Shown: piece by piece, positions 57,207 through 64,000 of the stretch
How the letters are laid out: every line of letters begins with the position of its first letter
How positions within the stretch are numbered: position 1 is the stretch's first letter
Assembly: GCA_017795025.1 (NCBI GenBank)
Contig: CP051243.1
Coordinates: forward strand, 62,001-126,000
Length of the DNA: 64,000 nt
From: Flavobacteriales bacterium
GTDB lineage: Bacteria > Bacteroidota > Bacteroidia > Flavobacteriales > Schleiferiaceae
Reading direction: 5' to 3'
Made by a program: the position numbers and the translations under genes
The notes under the pieces: model-generated
Told to the model about the DNA's origin: nothing
Databases searched by the model: none
Seen by the model: the letters and a program-made list of their open reading frames with translations, nothing else

Positions 57207-57214
57207 TACCTTTG
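57207..57214 (+). promoter_or_regulatory. -7 promoter box of rpsA
   Basis: TACCTTTG matches TAnnTTTG. The base triplet at the standard -33 distance is CTG rather than TTG. The predicted leader before ATG 57338 is about 120 nt, unusually long here, which leaves room for autoregulation by S1. Confidence 0.45.
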
Positions 57215-57337
57215 CCGTCCTTTTTCGGGGGAGTATTATGATCTGGAAAAGGCTTAGTTTCAAAACAATGTAAAATTCTTTCGTCGCAGCTTTCCCCCAA
57301 GCTGATCAAAGCCGCACGGAATACAAATGATTTCTGC

Positions 57338-59263
57338 ATGTCAGAAGAAAACAAAAAAGTAGAAGAGGAAGTAGCAAATACTCCTGAAACTACCCAGGAA
57401 AATGCCACTGAGGCTCCTGCTGAATCCACTCCCGAAAAAGCTGAAGAAGTAGTTGCTGAAGAAGCGCCTGCCAAAGAAGAAGTTGCTCCTGCTGAGGCAG
57501 AAGAAAGCACTGAATTTGACTGGGACGAATTTGAGTACGGTATTGCTTCTAAAGGTAAAGCTCAACGTGAAGAGCTTACTAAGCTTTACGAGGAAAGTTT
57601 AACGAGCATTGACGAACACACTATTACCGAAGGTAAAGTGATTAATATGACGGATCGCGAGGCAATCGTTGATATCGGTTATAAGTCGGAAGGTGTTATT
57701 TCCTTAAATGAGTTCCGTTACAATCCCGATCTTAAAGTTGGTGATCAGGTAGAGGTATTGGTAGACAAAACTGAGGACAAAGAAGGTCAGTTAGTTTTAT
57801 CACACCGTAAAGCCCGCTCTATCAAAGCTTGGGACCGCGTAAACGAAGCTCATGACAACGAGGAAGTTGTTAAAGGTTACATTAAGTGTCGTACCAAAGG
57901 TGGTATGATTGTAGACGTATTTGGTATCGAGGCTTTCTTACCTGGATCTCAAATTGACGTTAAGCCTATCCGCGACTACGACGCCTACGTTGATAAGAAC
58001 ATGGAATTCAAGATCGTTAAGATCAACCACGAATTCAAAAACGTTGTTGTTTCTCATAAAGCGCTTATCGAAGCCGACCTTGAAGAGCAAAAGCGCGAAA
58101 TTATCGGCAAATTGGAGAAAGGTCAAGTACTCGAAGGTGTGGTTAAAAACATCACTTCCTACGGTGTATTTATCGACCTTGGTGGCGTAGATGGATTAAT
58201 CCATATTACCGACCTAAGCTGGAGCCGTATCAATCACCCAAGTGAGGTGGTAGAGCTTGATCAAACCATGAACGTGGTAATTTTGGATTTCGACGAGGAC
58301 AAAACCCGTATCCAACTTGGTTTAAAGCAGCTTGAAGCCCATCCATGGGATAACCTCGACACCGAATTGAAAGAAGGTGATAAAGTGAAAGGTAAAGTAG
58401 TAGTATTAGCTGACTACGGTGCTTTCGTTGAAATTATCCCTGGTGTTGAAGGTCTTATTCACGTTAGTGAAATGAGCTGGTCTACGCACTTGCGTTCGGC
58501 TCAAGACTTTATGAAAGTAGGTGATGAAGTAGAGGCTGTAGTACTTACTCTTGACCGCGAAGAGCGCAAGATGTCTCTAGGTATTAAGCAATTATCTACC
58601 GATCCTTGGACTGATATCACTACCAAATACCCAGTAGGCTCTAAGCACGAAGGTGCTGTTCGTAACTTCACCAACTTCGGTGTATTCGTAGAGCTAGAGG
58701 AAGGTATTGATGGTCTTATCCATATCAGTGACTTAAGCTGGACTAAGAAAATCAAGCACCCAAGTGAATTTACCTCTGTAGGTGCTAAGCTTGAAGTAGT
58801 CGTGCTTGATATCGATGTTGAAAACCGTCGCTTAAGCCTTGGTCATAAACAAGTAGAAGATAATCCATTCGAAACTTACGCTACTCTATTAGAAGAAGGC
58901 AGTGTGATTGAAGGAAAAGTTCTTCGCAAGGTTGACAAGGGTGCCGAGGTGGTATTTGAAAACTTAGGTGTTGAAGCCTTTGTTCCTTCTCGCCACATGG
59001 TAAAAGAAGATGGTTCTGAGCTTGCTGCTGATGAGCATATTGATTTCAAAATCATTGAATTCAATCCAGATGCCCGTCGCGTTGTAGCTTCTCATACCGA
59101 GCTTCACAAGCAAGTTAAAGCAGACAAGCAAAAAGCCGATCGCGCTCAAGCTAAAAAGGCTGTTAAAGTGATTAACTCTAATGTAGAGCGTTCTACTTTA
59201 GGTGATCTTGACGCCCTTAGCAAATTGAAAGAGCAGATGGAAGACGACGAGAATAAGGGATAA
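57338..59263 (+). CDS. rpsA: 30S ribosomal protein S1 with acidic N-terminal extension
   Basis: S1 binds mRNA and brings it to the 30S subunit; it has roles in initiation of structured mRNAs. The 641-residue protein has six S1/OB domains: signatures include GVVKNITSYGVFIDLGGVDGLIHITDLSW and GKVVVLADYGAFVEIIPGVEGLIHVSEMSW (each readable as GxVxxxxxYGxFV-x-GLIHxSxxSW). The first about 65 residues are a low-complexity Ala/Glu/Pro/Val acidic extension with AEEAPAKEE, not seen in E. coli S1. The gene is closed by a strong terminator whose T-tract touches the next start. Confidence 0.96.
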   Translation: MSEENKKVEEEVANTPETTQENATEAPAESTPEKAEEVVAEEAPAKEEVAPAEAEESTEFDWDEFEYGIASKGKAQREELTKLYEESLTSIDEHTITEGKVINMTDREAIVDIGYKSEGVISLNEFRYNPDLKVGDQVEVLVDKTEDKEGQLVLSHRKARSIKAWDRVNEAHDNEEVVKGYIKCRTKGGMIVDVFGIEAFLPGSQIDVKPIRDYDAYVDKNMEFKIVKINHEFKNVVVSHKALIEADLEEQKREIIGKLEKGQVLEGVVKNITSYGVFIDLGGVDGLIHITDLSWSRINHPSEVVELDQTMNVVILDFDEDKTRIQLGLKQLEAHPWDNLDTELKEGDKVKGKVVVLADYGAFVEIIPGVEGLIHVSEMSWSTHLRSAQDFMKVGDEVEAVVLTLDREERKMSLGIKQLSTDPWTDITTKYPVGSKHEGAVRNFTNFGVFVELEEGIDGLIHISDLSWTKKIKHPSEFTSVGAKLEVVVLDIDVENRRLSLGHKQVEDNPFETYATLLEEGSVIEGKVLRKVDKGAEVVFENLGVEAFVPSRHMVKEDGSELAADEHIDFKIIEFNPDARRVVASHTELHKQVKADKQKADRAQAKKAVKVINSNVERSTLGDLDALSKLKEQMEDDENKG

Positions 59264-59286
59264 TCCGAATTCTCCTAAATTATAGA

Positions 59287-59320
59287 CCCCGACTGTTATC
59301 TAATCAGTCGGGGTTTTTTT
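59287..59320 (+). terminator. Terminator of rpsA, abutting the next start codon
   Basis: A perfect 9-bp stem CCCCGACTG (59287-59295) / CAGTCGGGG (59305-59313) with a 9-nt loop and seven T (59314-59320). The next base, 59321, begins the ATG of the histidine kinase frame, so there is no space for a separate leader or Shine-Dalgarno site. Confidence 0.9.
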
Positions 59321-61132
59321 ATGCTTAGAAGCGGTATCTTCGGGTCTTCAAAGCTTAATACCTTGAGAGTACGAGCACAACAGTTGCTAACCTATATCTT
59401 TCTGGCATTATCCTTCTCCCTGGGTGCCCAAGAATCATTCGAGGCGCGAATCGATACTCTTGATGCCTACTTTGCGAGGGGAGAATATGAAGAACTTATT
59501 TATGGAGGGCAAGAACTGTTGGAGGACTGGCGAGGCCAGGATACGCTGAGTCCACCGTATGCGCGCTTATTACTCAATATTGGCCGCGCTTATATACAAG
59601 TAGAGTCATTTCCCGATGCTTTACGCTACAATAATAGGGCCCTGGCTGTTTATAAGGCGATAAACGACTCCATGGGAATTGCCCGGACCTATTCGAATAT
59701 TGCTGGAGTGTACTACTACAGTAAGGATTCCTTGGAGGCCTTCCGAAACCTTAAATTGGCGGGCGAATCCTATCCGGATAGCGCCGATCGGCAACTACAT
59801 ATTTTTATGGAGGCGCTTCTGTATATGGAGTTTGGTACTCCACAGAAAGGGCTGAAGATGGTAGATAGTTTATTGCCTCACTTAGAGGGGAATACGAGAC
59901 TCTACCTTAATGTGAGTGTGTCCAGCATTGAAGAGATGGATTCCATGGAGTTCGTCATTCGCTACCCTCAAATTATTCAGAAATTGGAGCAAGCTAATCT
60001 AGCTGCTGATTTTAATGTGACAGCTTATCTGGAGGTTTTAAAGCGAGCCCTTACTTTTGATCGACTGGATATTGTCCAGCAATTGTACCCGGATCTAGAG
60101 CAACATATGTTAGCCATGGGGCACAATGCTTCCATTTCACATAAGGCCGTTTTTGAATACGTTAAAGCCTGGAATTTTGCCTATCAAAAGGACTACAAGC
60201 AGGCTTTTGAGGCCATGCAAGAATACAGCGATTTAATGGGAGAACGCGACTCTATTCAGGGCCTCGATGAGATTAATAAGCTCAAGACCCAAGTTCGACT
60301 TAAGGAGTCGGAGTTAAATGCTTATGAATTGGAATCGGCCTTAGAAGACAGTCGGCAACAGAGCATCGCCTTGGTTGTTTTAGTCGTCCTTTTCCTGATC
60401 CTCATTGTTCTGATTTATCGGGTGAACCGCAATACGCGTGAGCGAAACAAAGCCATTGAGGAGGTCGCTGCTACAAGAGAAAAAATGCTATCCATCTTAT
60501 CCCATGATATGCGTACCCCTCTTTCGCAACTTGATGCCAGTTTAAGCTTGGTCGATAATGAATCTTTAAACCCCGAAGAACTAGCCGCGCTGATTCCAGA
60601 AATTAGAAAAGGGACTGAGACTACCTTGAAGCTATTAGATCGAACAGTTGCATGGATTAATGTGAACCGCTCCGATTTTAAAATGCACTGGGAAACTGTT
60701 ACGGTGGCCGAGCTCTTCGGAGATTTGGAGGACTTATTAAGCAGCAGAGCGGAGGCCAAAAAAGTACGTTTCGAAATTCACGCACAGGTAGAGCAAGTGG
60801 AGACCGAGCGATTTCTACTGCATACCGCACTTTTTAACCTCCTAAGCAATGCCTTCAAATTTGTTAATGAAGGAGGTTCCGTGTTTCTAAGAGCCTTGGA
60901 AGATGAAGGAAGTGTCATCTTTGAAGTGTCTGATAGTGGTCAAGGAATATCTAAGAGCAATCTTCAAAAGATAAAGCAAGAGATAAGCTTTAGCTCCACT
61001 GGAACCCTATCGGAGCAGGGCAGCGGATTGGGCTTAACCATAGTCCGTGATGCTTGCTTAAAATTAGGGGCTCGATTCGATATTAAAAGTGAACTCGGCG
61101 AAGGAACCGTTTGTCGGATTTATTTTAATTGA
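59321..61132 (+). CDS. Exported-sensor TPR histidine kinase
   Basis: A 603-residue membrane sensor kinase. An N-terminal signal segment (LLTYIFLALSFSLGAQ) is followed by TPR-like helical repeats (about 50-330; ARLLLNIGRAYIQVESFPDALRYNNRAL is a clear TPR), a transmembrane helix near 347-366 (IALVVLVVLFLILIVLIY), and a kinase core. The H-box is ILSHDMRTPLSQ with phosphoacceptor His395; N-box LFNLLSNAFKFVNEGG, G1 VSDSGQGIS and G2 GSGLGLTIV are intact. No response regulator is adjacent. ATG 59321 sits directly on the rpsA terminator; a TTG 39 bp in, before the hydrophobic core, is the alternative. Confidence 0.87.
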   Translation: MLRSGIFGSSKLNTLRVRAQQLLTYIFLALSFSLGAQESFEARIDTLDAYFARGEYEELIYGGQELLEDWRGQDTLSPPYARLLLNIGRAYIQVESFPDALRYNNRALAVYKAINDSMGIARTYSNIAGVYYYSKDSLEAFRNLKLAGESYPDSADRQLHIFMEALLYMEFGTPQKGLKMVDSLLPHLEGNTRLYLNVSVSSIEEMDSMEFVIRYPQIIQKLEQANLAADFNVTAYLEVLKRALTFDRLDIVQQLYPDLEQHMLAMGHNASISHKAVFEYVKAWNFAYQKDYKQAFEAMQEYSDLMGERDSIQGLDEINKLKTQVRLKESELNAYELESALEDSRQQSIALVVLVVLFLILIVLIYRVNRNTRERNKAIEEVAATREKMLSILSHDMRTPLSQLDASLSLVDNESLNPEELAALIPEIRKGTETTLKLLDRTVAWINVNRSDFKMHWETVTVAELFGDLEDLLSSRAEAKKVRFEIHAQVEQVETERFLLHTALFNLLSNAFKFVNEGGSVFLRALEDEGSVIFEVSDSGQGISKSNLQKIKQEISFSSTGTLSEQGSGLGLTIVRDACLKLGARFDIKSELGEGTVCRIYFN

Positions 61133-61149
61133 TAATCAAATAAGAACAG

Positions 61150-62241
61150 ATGAAACTCAAAGAAATTTGTTGGGCACTGGAGTCTTGGGCTCCGCTCGAA
61201 TATCAAGAGTCTTATGATAATAGTCGATTGCTTTATGGCTCCGCCAATAAGGAGATAAGCAAAGCGCTTGTCTCATTGGATGTAACTCAGCCTATTGTCG
61301 AAGAGGCCATTCAGAAAAAAGCAGAACTCATCATAGCTCATCACCCCTTAATTTTTGGGGGCCTTAAAAGCTTAACTGGAAAAAATGACGCGGAACGGGC
61401 GCTAATTTTAGCGATTCAAAACGACATCGCCATCTACGCCCTGCATACTAATTTAGACAATATAAGCTCGGGGGTAAATGCAGAGATTGGCCGACGACTG
61501 GGTATCCAGGATGGGTCCATTTTAGCCCCTAAGAAGGGCCATTTAAAGAAGTTGGTGGTGTTTGTACCTACCGAAGCTTCACAAGATTTGAGTAAGGCCT
61601 TGTGGGCTGCTGGAGCTGGGGAGCTTGGTGCCTACGACCAATGCAGCTTTCGGGTGGAAGGTATCGGCTCCTTTAGAGGGTCGGAAAATAGTAATCCCAC
61701 TATTGGTTCTGTGGGCAAACGAGAAGAAGTTCAAGAGAATCGCTTAGAGTTTTTAGTCGAATCCGCCAAGTTGTCTGGGGTCTTAAAGGCCATGTTTAAG
61801 CATCATCCCTATGAGGAGGTAGCCCATGAAATTTATACCATCGAAAACAAACATCAAGATTTGGGCTCGGGGATGTACGGAAACTTGGCGGCGGCCGTTC
61901 CAGTCGAAGAGTTTTTGGAAAAGGTAAAGAACACCTTTGGAGGAGTGGTGCGCTATACCAAGCCCCATAAGGAAATGGTACAGAAAATAGCCTGGTGTGG
62001 CGGTAGCGGCAGTTTTTTACTAGCTCAGGCTAAATCGCTTGGGGCGGATGTTTTTCTTAGCTCTGACTTTAAGTATCATCATTTTTTTGAGGCTGATAAC
62101 GAGATACTTATCGCCGATATTGGTCATTATGAGAACGAACAGTTCACTATCGACCTGATTGCCGAACATTTGCGAAAAAAATTCCCTAATTTTGCCGTTC
62201 TTTTAACGGAAAACAGTACAAACCCGATCAATTATTTATAG
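61150..62241 (+). CDS. Nif3/YbgI family metal-binding protein
   Basis: A 363-residue member of the Nif3 (DUF34) family, hexameric toroids with a dinuclear metal site, annotated elsewhere as GTP cyclohydrolase I type 2 homologues without firm proof. The metal-site pieces are ELIIAHHPLIFGGL near 57-70, ALHTNLDN near 95, and the C-terminal ADIGHYENEQ near 320. The length (about 250 in the short form) shows the long version with an inserted PII/CutA-like domain in the middle (about 130-230). It starts 17 bp after the kinase stop and is followed by the coiled-coil gene after four bases. Confidence 0.9.
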   Translation: MKLKEICWALESWAPLEYQESYDNSRLLYGSANKEISKALVSLDVTQPIVEEAIQKKAELIIAHHPLIFGGLKSLTGKNDAERALILAIQNDIAIYALHTNLDNISSGVNAEIGRRLGIQDGSILAPKKGHLKKLVVFVPTEASQDLSKALWAAGAGELGAYDQCSFRVEGIGSFRGSENSNPTIGSVGKREEVQENRLEFLVESAKLSGVLKAMFKHHPYEEVAHEIYTIENKHQDLGSGMYGNLAAAVPVEEFLEKVKNTFGGVVRYTKPHKEMVQKIAWCGGSGSFLLAQAKSLGADVFLSSDFKYHHFFEADNEILIADIGHYENEQFTIDLIAEHLRKKFPNFAVLLTENSTNPINYL

Positions 62242-62245
62242 CTCT

Positions 62246-63022
62246 ATGGCTAAAGAAGTTACTGTTGAAGAAAAGTTACGCGCCCTTTACGATCTTCAGC
62301 TCATTGATTCAAGAATAGATAAAATCCGAAGCATCCGCGGTGAACTGCCTCTTGAGGTAGAAGACCTGGAAGATGAAATAAGTGGACTGGAAACTCGAAT
62401 CGAGAAATTGTCAGTCGACATCGATGAACTTGACCAAGAAGTGAAGGCCAAGAAAAACTTGATCAAGGACTCTGAAGAGAAGATCAAGAAATACGAAGCT
62501 CAACAAAAGAACGTGCGTAATAATCGCGAGTTCGATGCCCTTTCTAAAGAGATTGAATTCCAGGAATTGGAAAACCAATTAGCGGAAAAGCGCATTAAGG
62601 AGTTTAAGGCGAAAATCGATACCAAGAAGGAAACTATCGCGGCAGCCCAAGAGAAGTTAGATGAGCGTAAATCTCATTTAGAGTTTAAAAAAGGAGAGCT
62701 GGATAGTATCTTAAAGGAAACCCAAGATGAGGAAGACCTTCTTCTTAAGGAATCCGCAAAACAGCAAAAAGTAATTGAAGAGCGCCTTTTAAAGGCCTAT
62801 ACCCGTCTTCGTAATTCTGCTCGCAACGGCTTGGCCGTGGTAGCGGTAGAGCGTGGAGCATCCGGTGGTTCATTCTTCACCATTCCTCCGCAACGTCAGT
62901 TAGAAATTGCAGCCCGCAAGAAAATTATTACTGATGAGCACAGCGGTAGAATTTTAGTGGATCCAGATTTGGCCACAGAAGAAGAAGAAAAAATGGCGAA
63001 GCTCTTTACTTCAAAAAAGTAA
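62246..63022 (+). CDS. Coiled-coil 'C4 zinc ribbon' protein lacking all four cysteines
   Basis: A 258-residue protein of the zinc-ribbon/DUF164 family (PF02591-type), often found next to Nif3. Residues 20-185 form a long antiparallel coiled coil (heptads rich in Leu/Ile/Lys/Glu). The C-terminal ribbon region keeps its shape (SGGSFFTIPPQRQLEI, HSGRILVDP), but the four zinc ligands of the usual CxxC...CxxC are Ser206, Ser209, Asp230 and Ser233. The scaffold is otherwise intact, so the domain likely folds without zinc. The function is unknown; links to Nif3, ribosome or transcription factors have been suggested in other bacteria. It is four bases after the Nif3 gene. Confidence 0.85.
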   Translation: MAKEVTVEEKLRALYDLQLIDSRIDKIRSIRGELPLEVEDLEDEISGLETRIEKLSVDIDELDQEVKAKKNLIKDSEEKIKKYEAQQKNVRNNREFDALSKEIEFQELENQLAEKRIKEFKAKIDTKKETIAAAQEKLDERKSHLEFKKGELDSILKETQDEEDLLLKESAKQQKVIEERLLKAYTRLRNSARNGLAVVAVERGASGGSFFTIPPQRQLEIAARKKIITDEHSGRILVDPDLATEEEEKMAKLFTSKK

Positions 63023-63039
63023 ATAACATTGCATCTTTG

Positions 63040-63065
63040 AGGGGTCGGAAACGATCCCTTTTTTT
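63040..63065 (+). terminator. Terminator abutting the last gene's start
   Basis: AGGGGTC (63040-63046) / GATCCCT (63053-63059), 7 bp with one G-T pair and a 6-nt loop, followed by T through 63065. ATG 63066 follows without a gap. It serves the Nif3/coiled-coil transcript. Confidence 0.75.
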
Positions 63066-64000
63066 ATGCGTACGCTTATCCTCGTTTTACTTTTAATCGG
63101 TCCTTGGCATATCAATGCCCAGCAGGTGACATTTAATTCCGATATGGATGAAGGTGTCCGAGCCATCGCTGAACTGCGCTTTCGTGATTTAGACCAAATT
63201 CTAAAAACAGAAAGACTGCGCAGCCCTGAGAATCGCGTGCCAGATTATTTGGAAGCCGCAGCCCTCTGCATCAGGATGTTCTTTGCCGAAAATGAAGCTT
63301 ACTTTAATAATAAGCTCTCACGACTCGACTTCCTCTTCGACCGCCTAGAGGATTTACCGGATAGTGAACCCTATAAACGCGTTTTCCTAGCCGAATTAGC
63401 ATTGGCGCGAAGTGGAGTGTATGGTAAGTTTAAGCACAATATCAAAGCGGGATGGGGCTTTTATCAAGCGTATAATCTCTTAGAAAAAAATCTAGAGGAG
63501 CATCCCAATTTCATCCCAACCCTCATTCCCTTTGGGGTATTACAAACTGCAGTGGGCACTTTACCGGATGATTATAAATCGGTTGCTTCCCTTTTTGGCT
63601 TTGAGGGAGACATTGAAGCCGGTCTTAAGATGATTCGCAAGGCCTATTATTACAGCCTCGCGGATCCAAAGCTTAGTTTTCACCGTGATTATTTCGGCTA
63701 TGTTTATGCCTATGCCAATTTCGAACTGAAAACCAGTGAGCAAGTAAGTCTCTTTACCCTGGATATGAAGGTGAAGCAGTCTACCTTTTTCTCCTATCTC
63801 GAAGCGCAAATGCGACTGCAGCAAGGAGATGCCGAGCGTGCACTTGATTTAATGCGGAATCGCCCTAAAGGAAGTGTTTATTTAGAGGTGCCCTTTTTTG
63901 AGTATTATACAGGGAAGCTGGCGCTAATGGTAAAGCCCGACTTGGCGGTTGAACACCTCAATACCTTCTTGGAAACCAGCCGTGATAATGAGCATCGCAA
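63066..64000 (+). CDS. Exported helical-repeat protein, partial (cut by window end)
   Basis: An open frame of at least 311 codons with no stop before the window end. It starts MRTLILVLLLIGPWHINAQQVTF, a signal peptide with probable cleavage after NAQ. The body is helical with repeated EYYxGKLALMVKPDLAVEHLNTFLE-type segments that suggest TPR-like superhelix; EAQMRLQQGDAERALDLMRN fits the same pattern. No enzyme motif is visible. It may be an exported scaffold or adaptor. The start codon directly follows the terminator T-tract (63065), the same layout as at 59320. Confidence 0.75.
   Translation, partial: MRTLILVLLLIGPWHINAQQVTFNSDMDEGVRAIAELRFRDLDQILKTERLRSPENRVPDYLEAAALCIRMFFAENEAYFNNKLSRLDFLFDRLEDLPDSEPYKRVFLAELALARSGVYGKFKHNIKAGWGFYQAYNLLEKNLEEHPNFIPTLIPFGVLQTAVGTLPDDYKSVASLFGFEGDIEAGLKMIRKAYYYSLADPKLSFHRDYFGYVYAYANFELKTSEQVSLFTLDMKVKQSTFFSYLEAQMRLQQGDAERALDLMRNRPKGSVYLEVPFFEYYTGKLALMVKPDLAVEHLNTFLETSRDNEHR

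Overview
The window looks like a chromosome segment from a marine-type Flavobacteriales bacterium (Bacteroidota), perhaps near Cryomorphaceae/Schleiferiaceae. The placement is inferred from four things: secreted proteins with C-terminal type IX secretion (T9SS) sorting domains, promoter boxes of the Bacteroidota form TTG-N19/20-TAnnTTTG with few Shine-Dalgarno sites, lineage families such as DUF4290, and a ribosomal cluster that runs fusA-rpsJ without tuf and secY-infA without adk or map. No tRNA, rRNA, CRISPR, insertion sequence or prophage was seen. This is core chromosome.

Layout. 1-6.4 kb (+): recG, a small collagen-like lipoprotein, an M1 aminopeptidase and a WcaJ-type sugar-phosphate transferase. 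6.5-11.5 kb (-): a DUF2892 membrane protein, a Crp/Fnr regulator, two GT4 glycosyltransferases, BioY and a MATE exporter. 11.6-12.2 kb: an orphan MNT nucleotidyltransferase and a 22-bp-phased repeat/hairpin element. 12.3-19.4 kb (-): a compact operon grpE-dnaJ-ABC ATPase-ABC permease-mscS-ppx-sigma54 activator. 19.5-30 kb (-): an ABC exporter, a GNAT acetyltransferase, a putative exported JAMM-like protein, tlpA, murA, a DUF4290 gene, a serine-rich surface protein and a UvrD/PcrA helicase.

30.3-47.3 kb (+): one continuous str-S10-spc-alpha cluster from rpsL to rplQ, closed by a terminator. It includes a small rpmJ (38 codons) at 44129-44245. Next come carA, eno and a mitochondrial-type citrate synthase, with another terminator. 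51.3-57.1 kb holds two convergent T9SS cargo genes, one a 1483-residue Kelch-type protein. 57.3-64 kb (+): rpsA, a TPR sensor histidine kinase, a Nif3-family gene, a coiled-coil 'zinc ribbon' protein without its cysteines, and an exported helical protein cut by the window end.

The main items for a second look are these. (i) Intrinsic terminators are fused to the next gene: the U-tract or hairpin touches or contains the next start codon at 2756, 21366, 59287 and 63040, or supplies the -33 box at 47351. (ii) Structural zinc sites are lost in DnaJ, L36 and the zinc-ribbon protein. (iii) A palindromic, sigma54-like element precedes grpE, whose operon ends in a sigma54 activator with no DNA-binding domain. 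(iv) There is a 22-bp-phased repeat with a strong hairpin and terminator at 12059-12140. (v) An exported protein carries an H-x-H-x7-S-x2-D motif. None of these is proven to be a new system. Several may be lineage-wide traits, and the entries say so.
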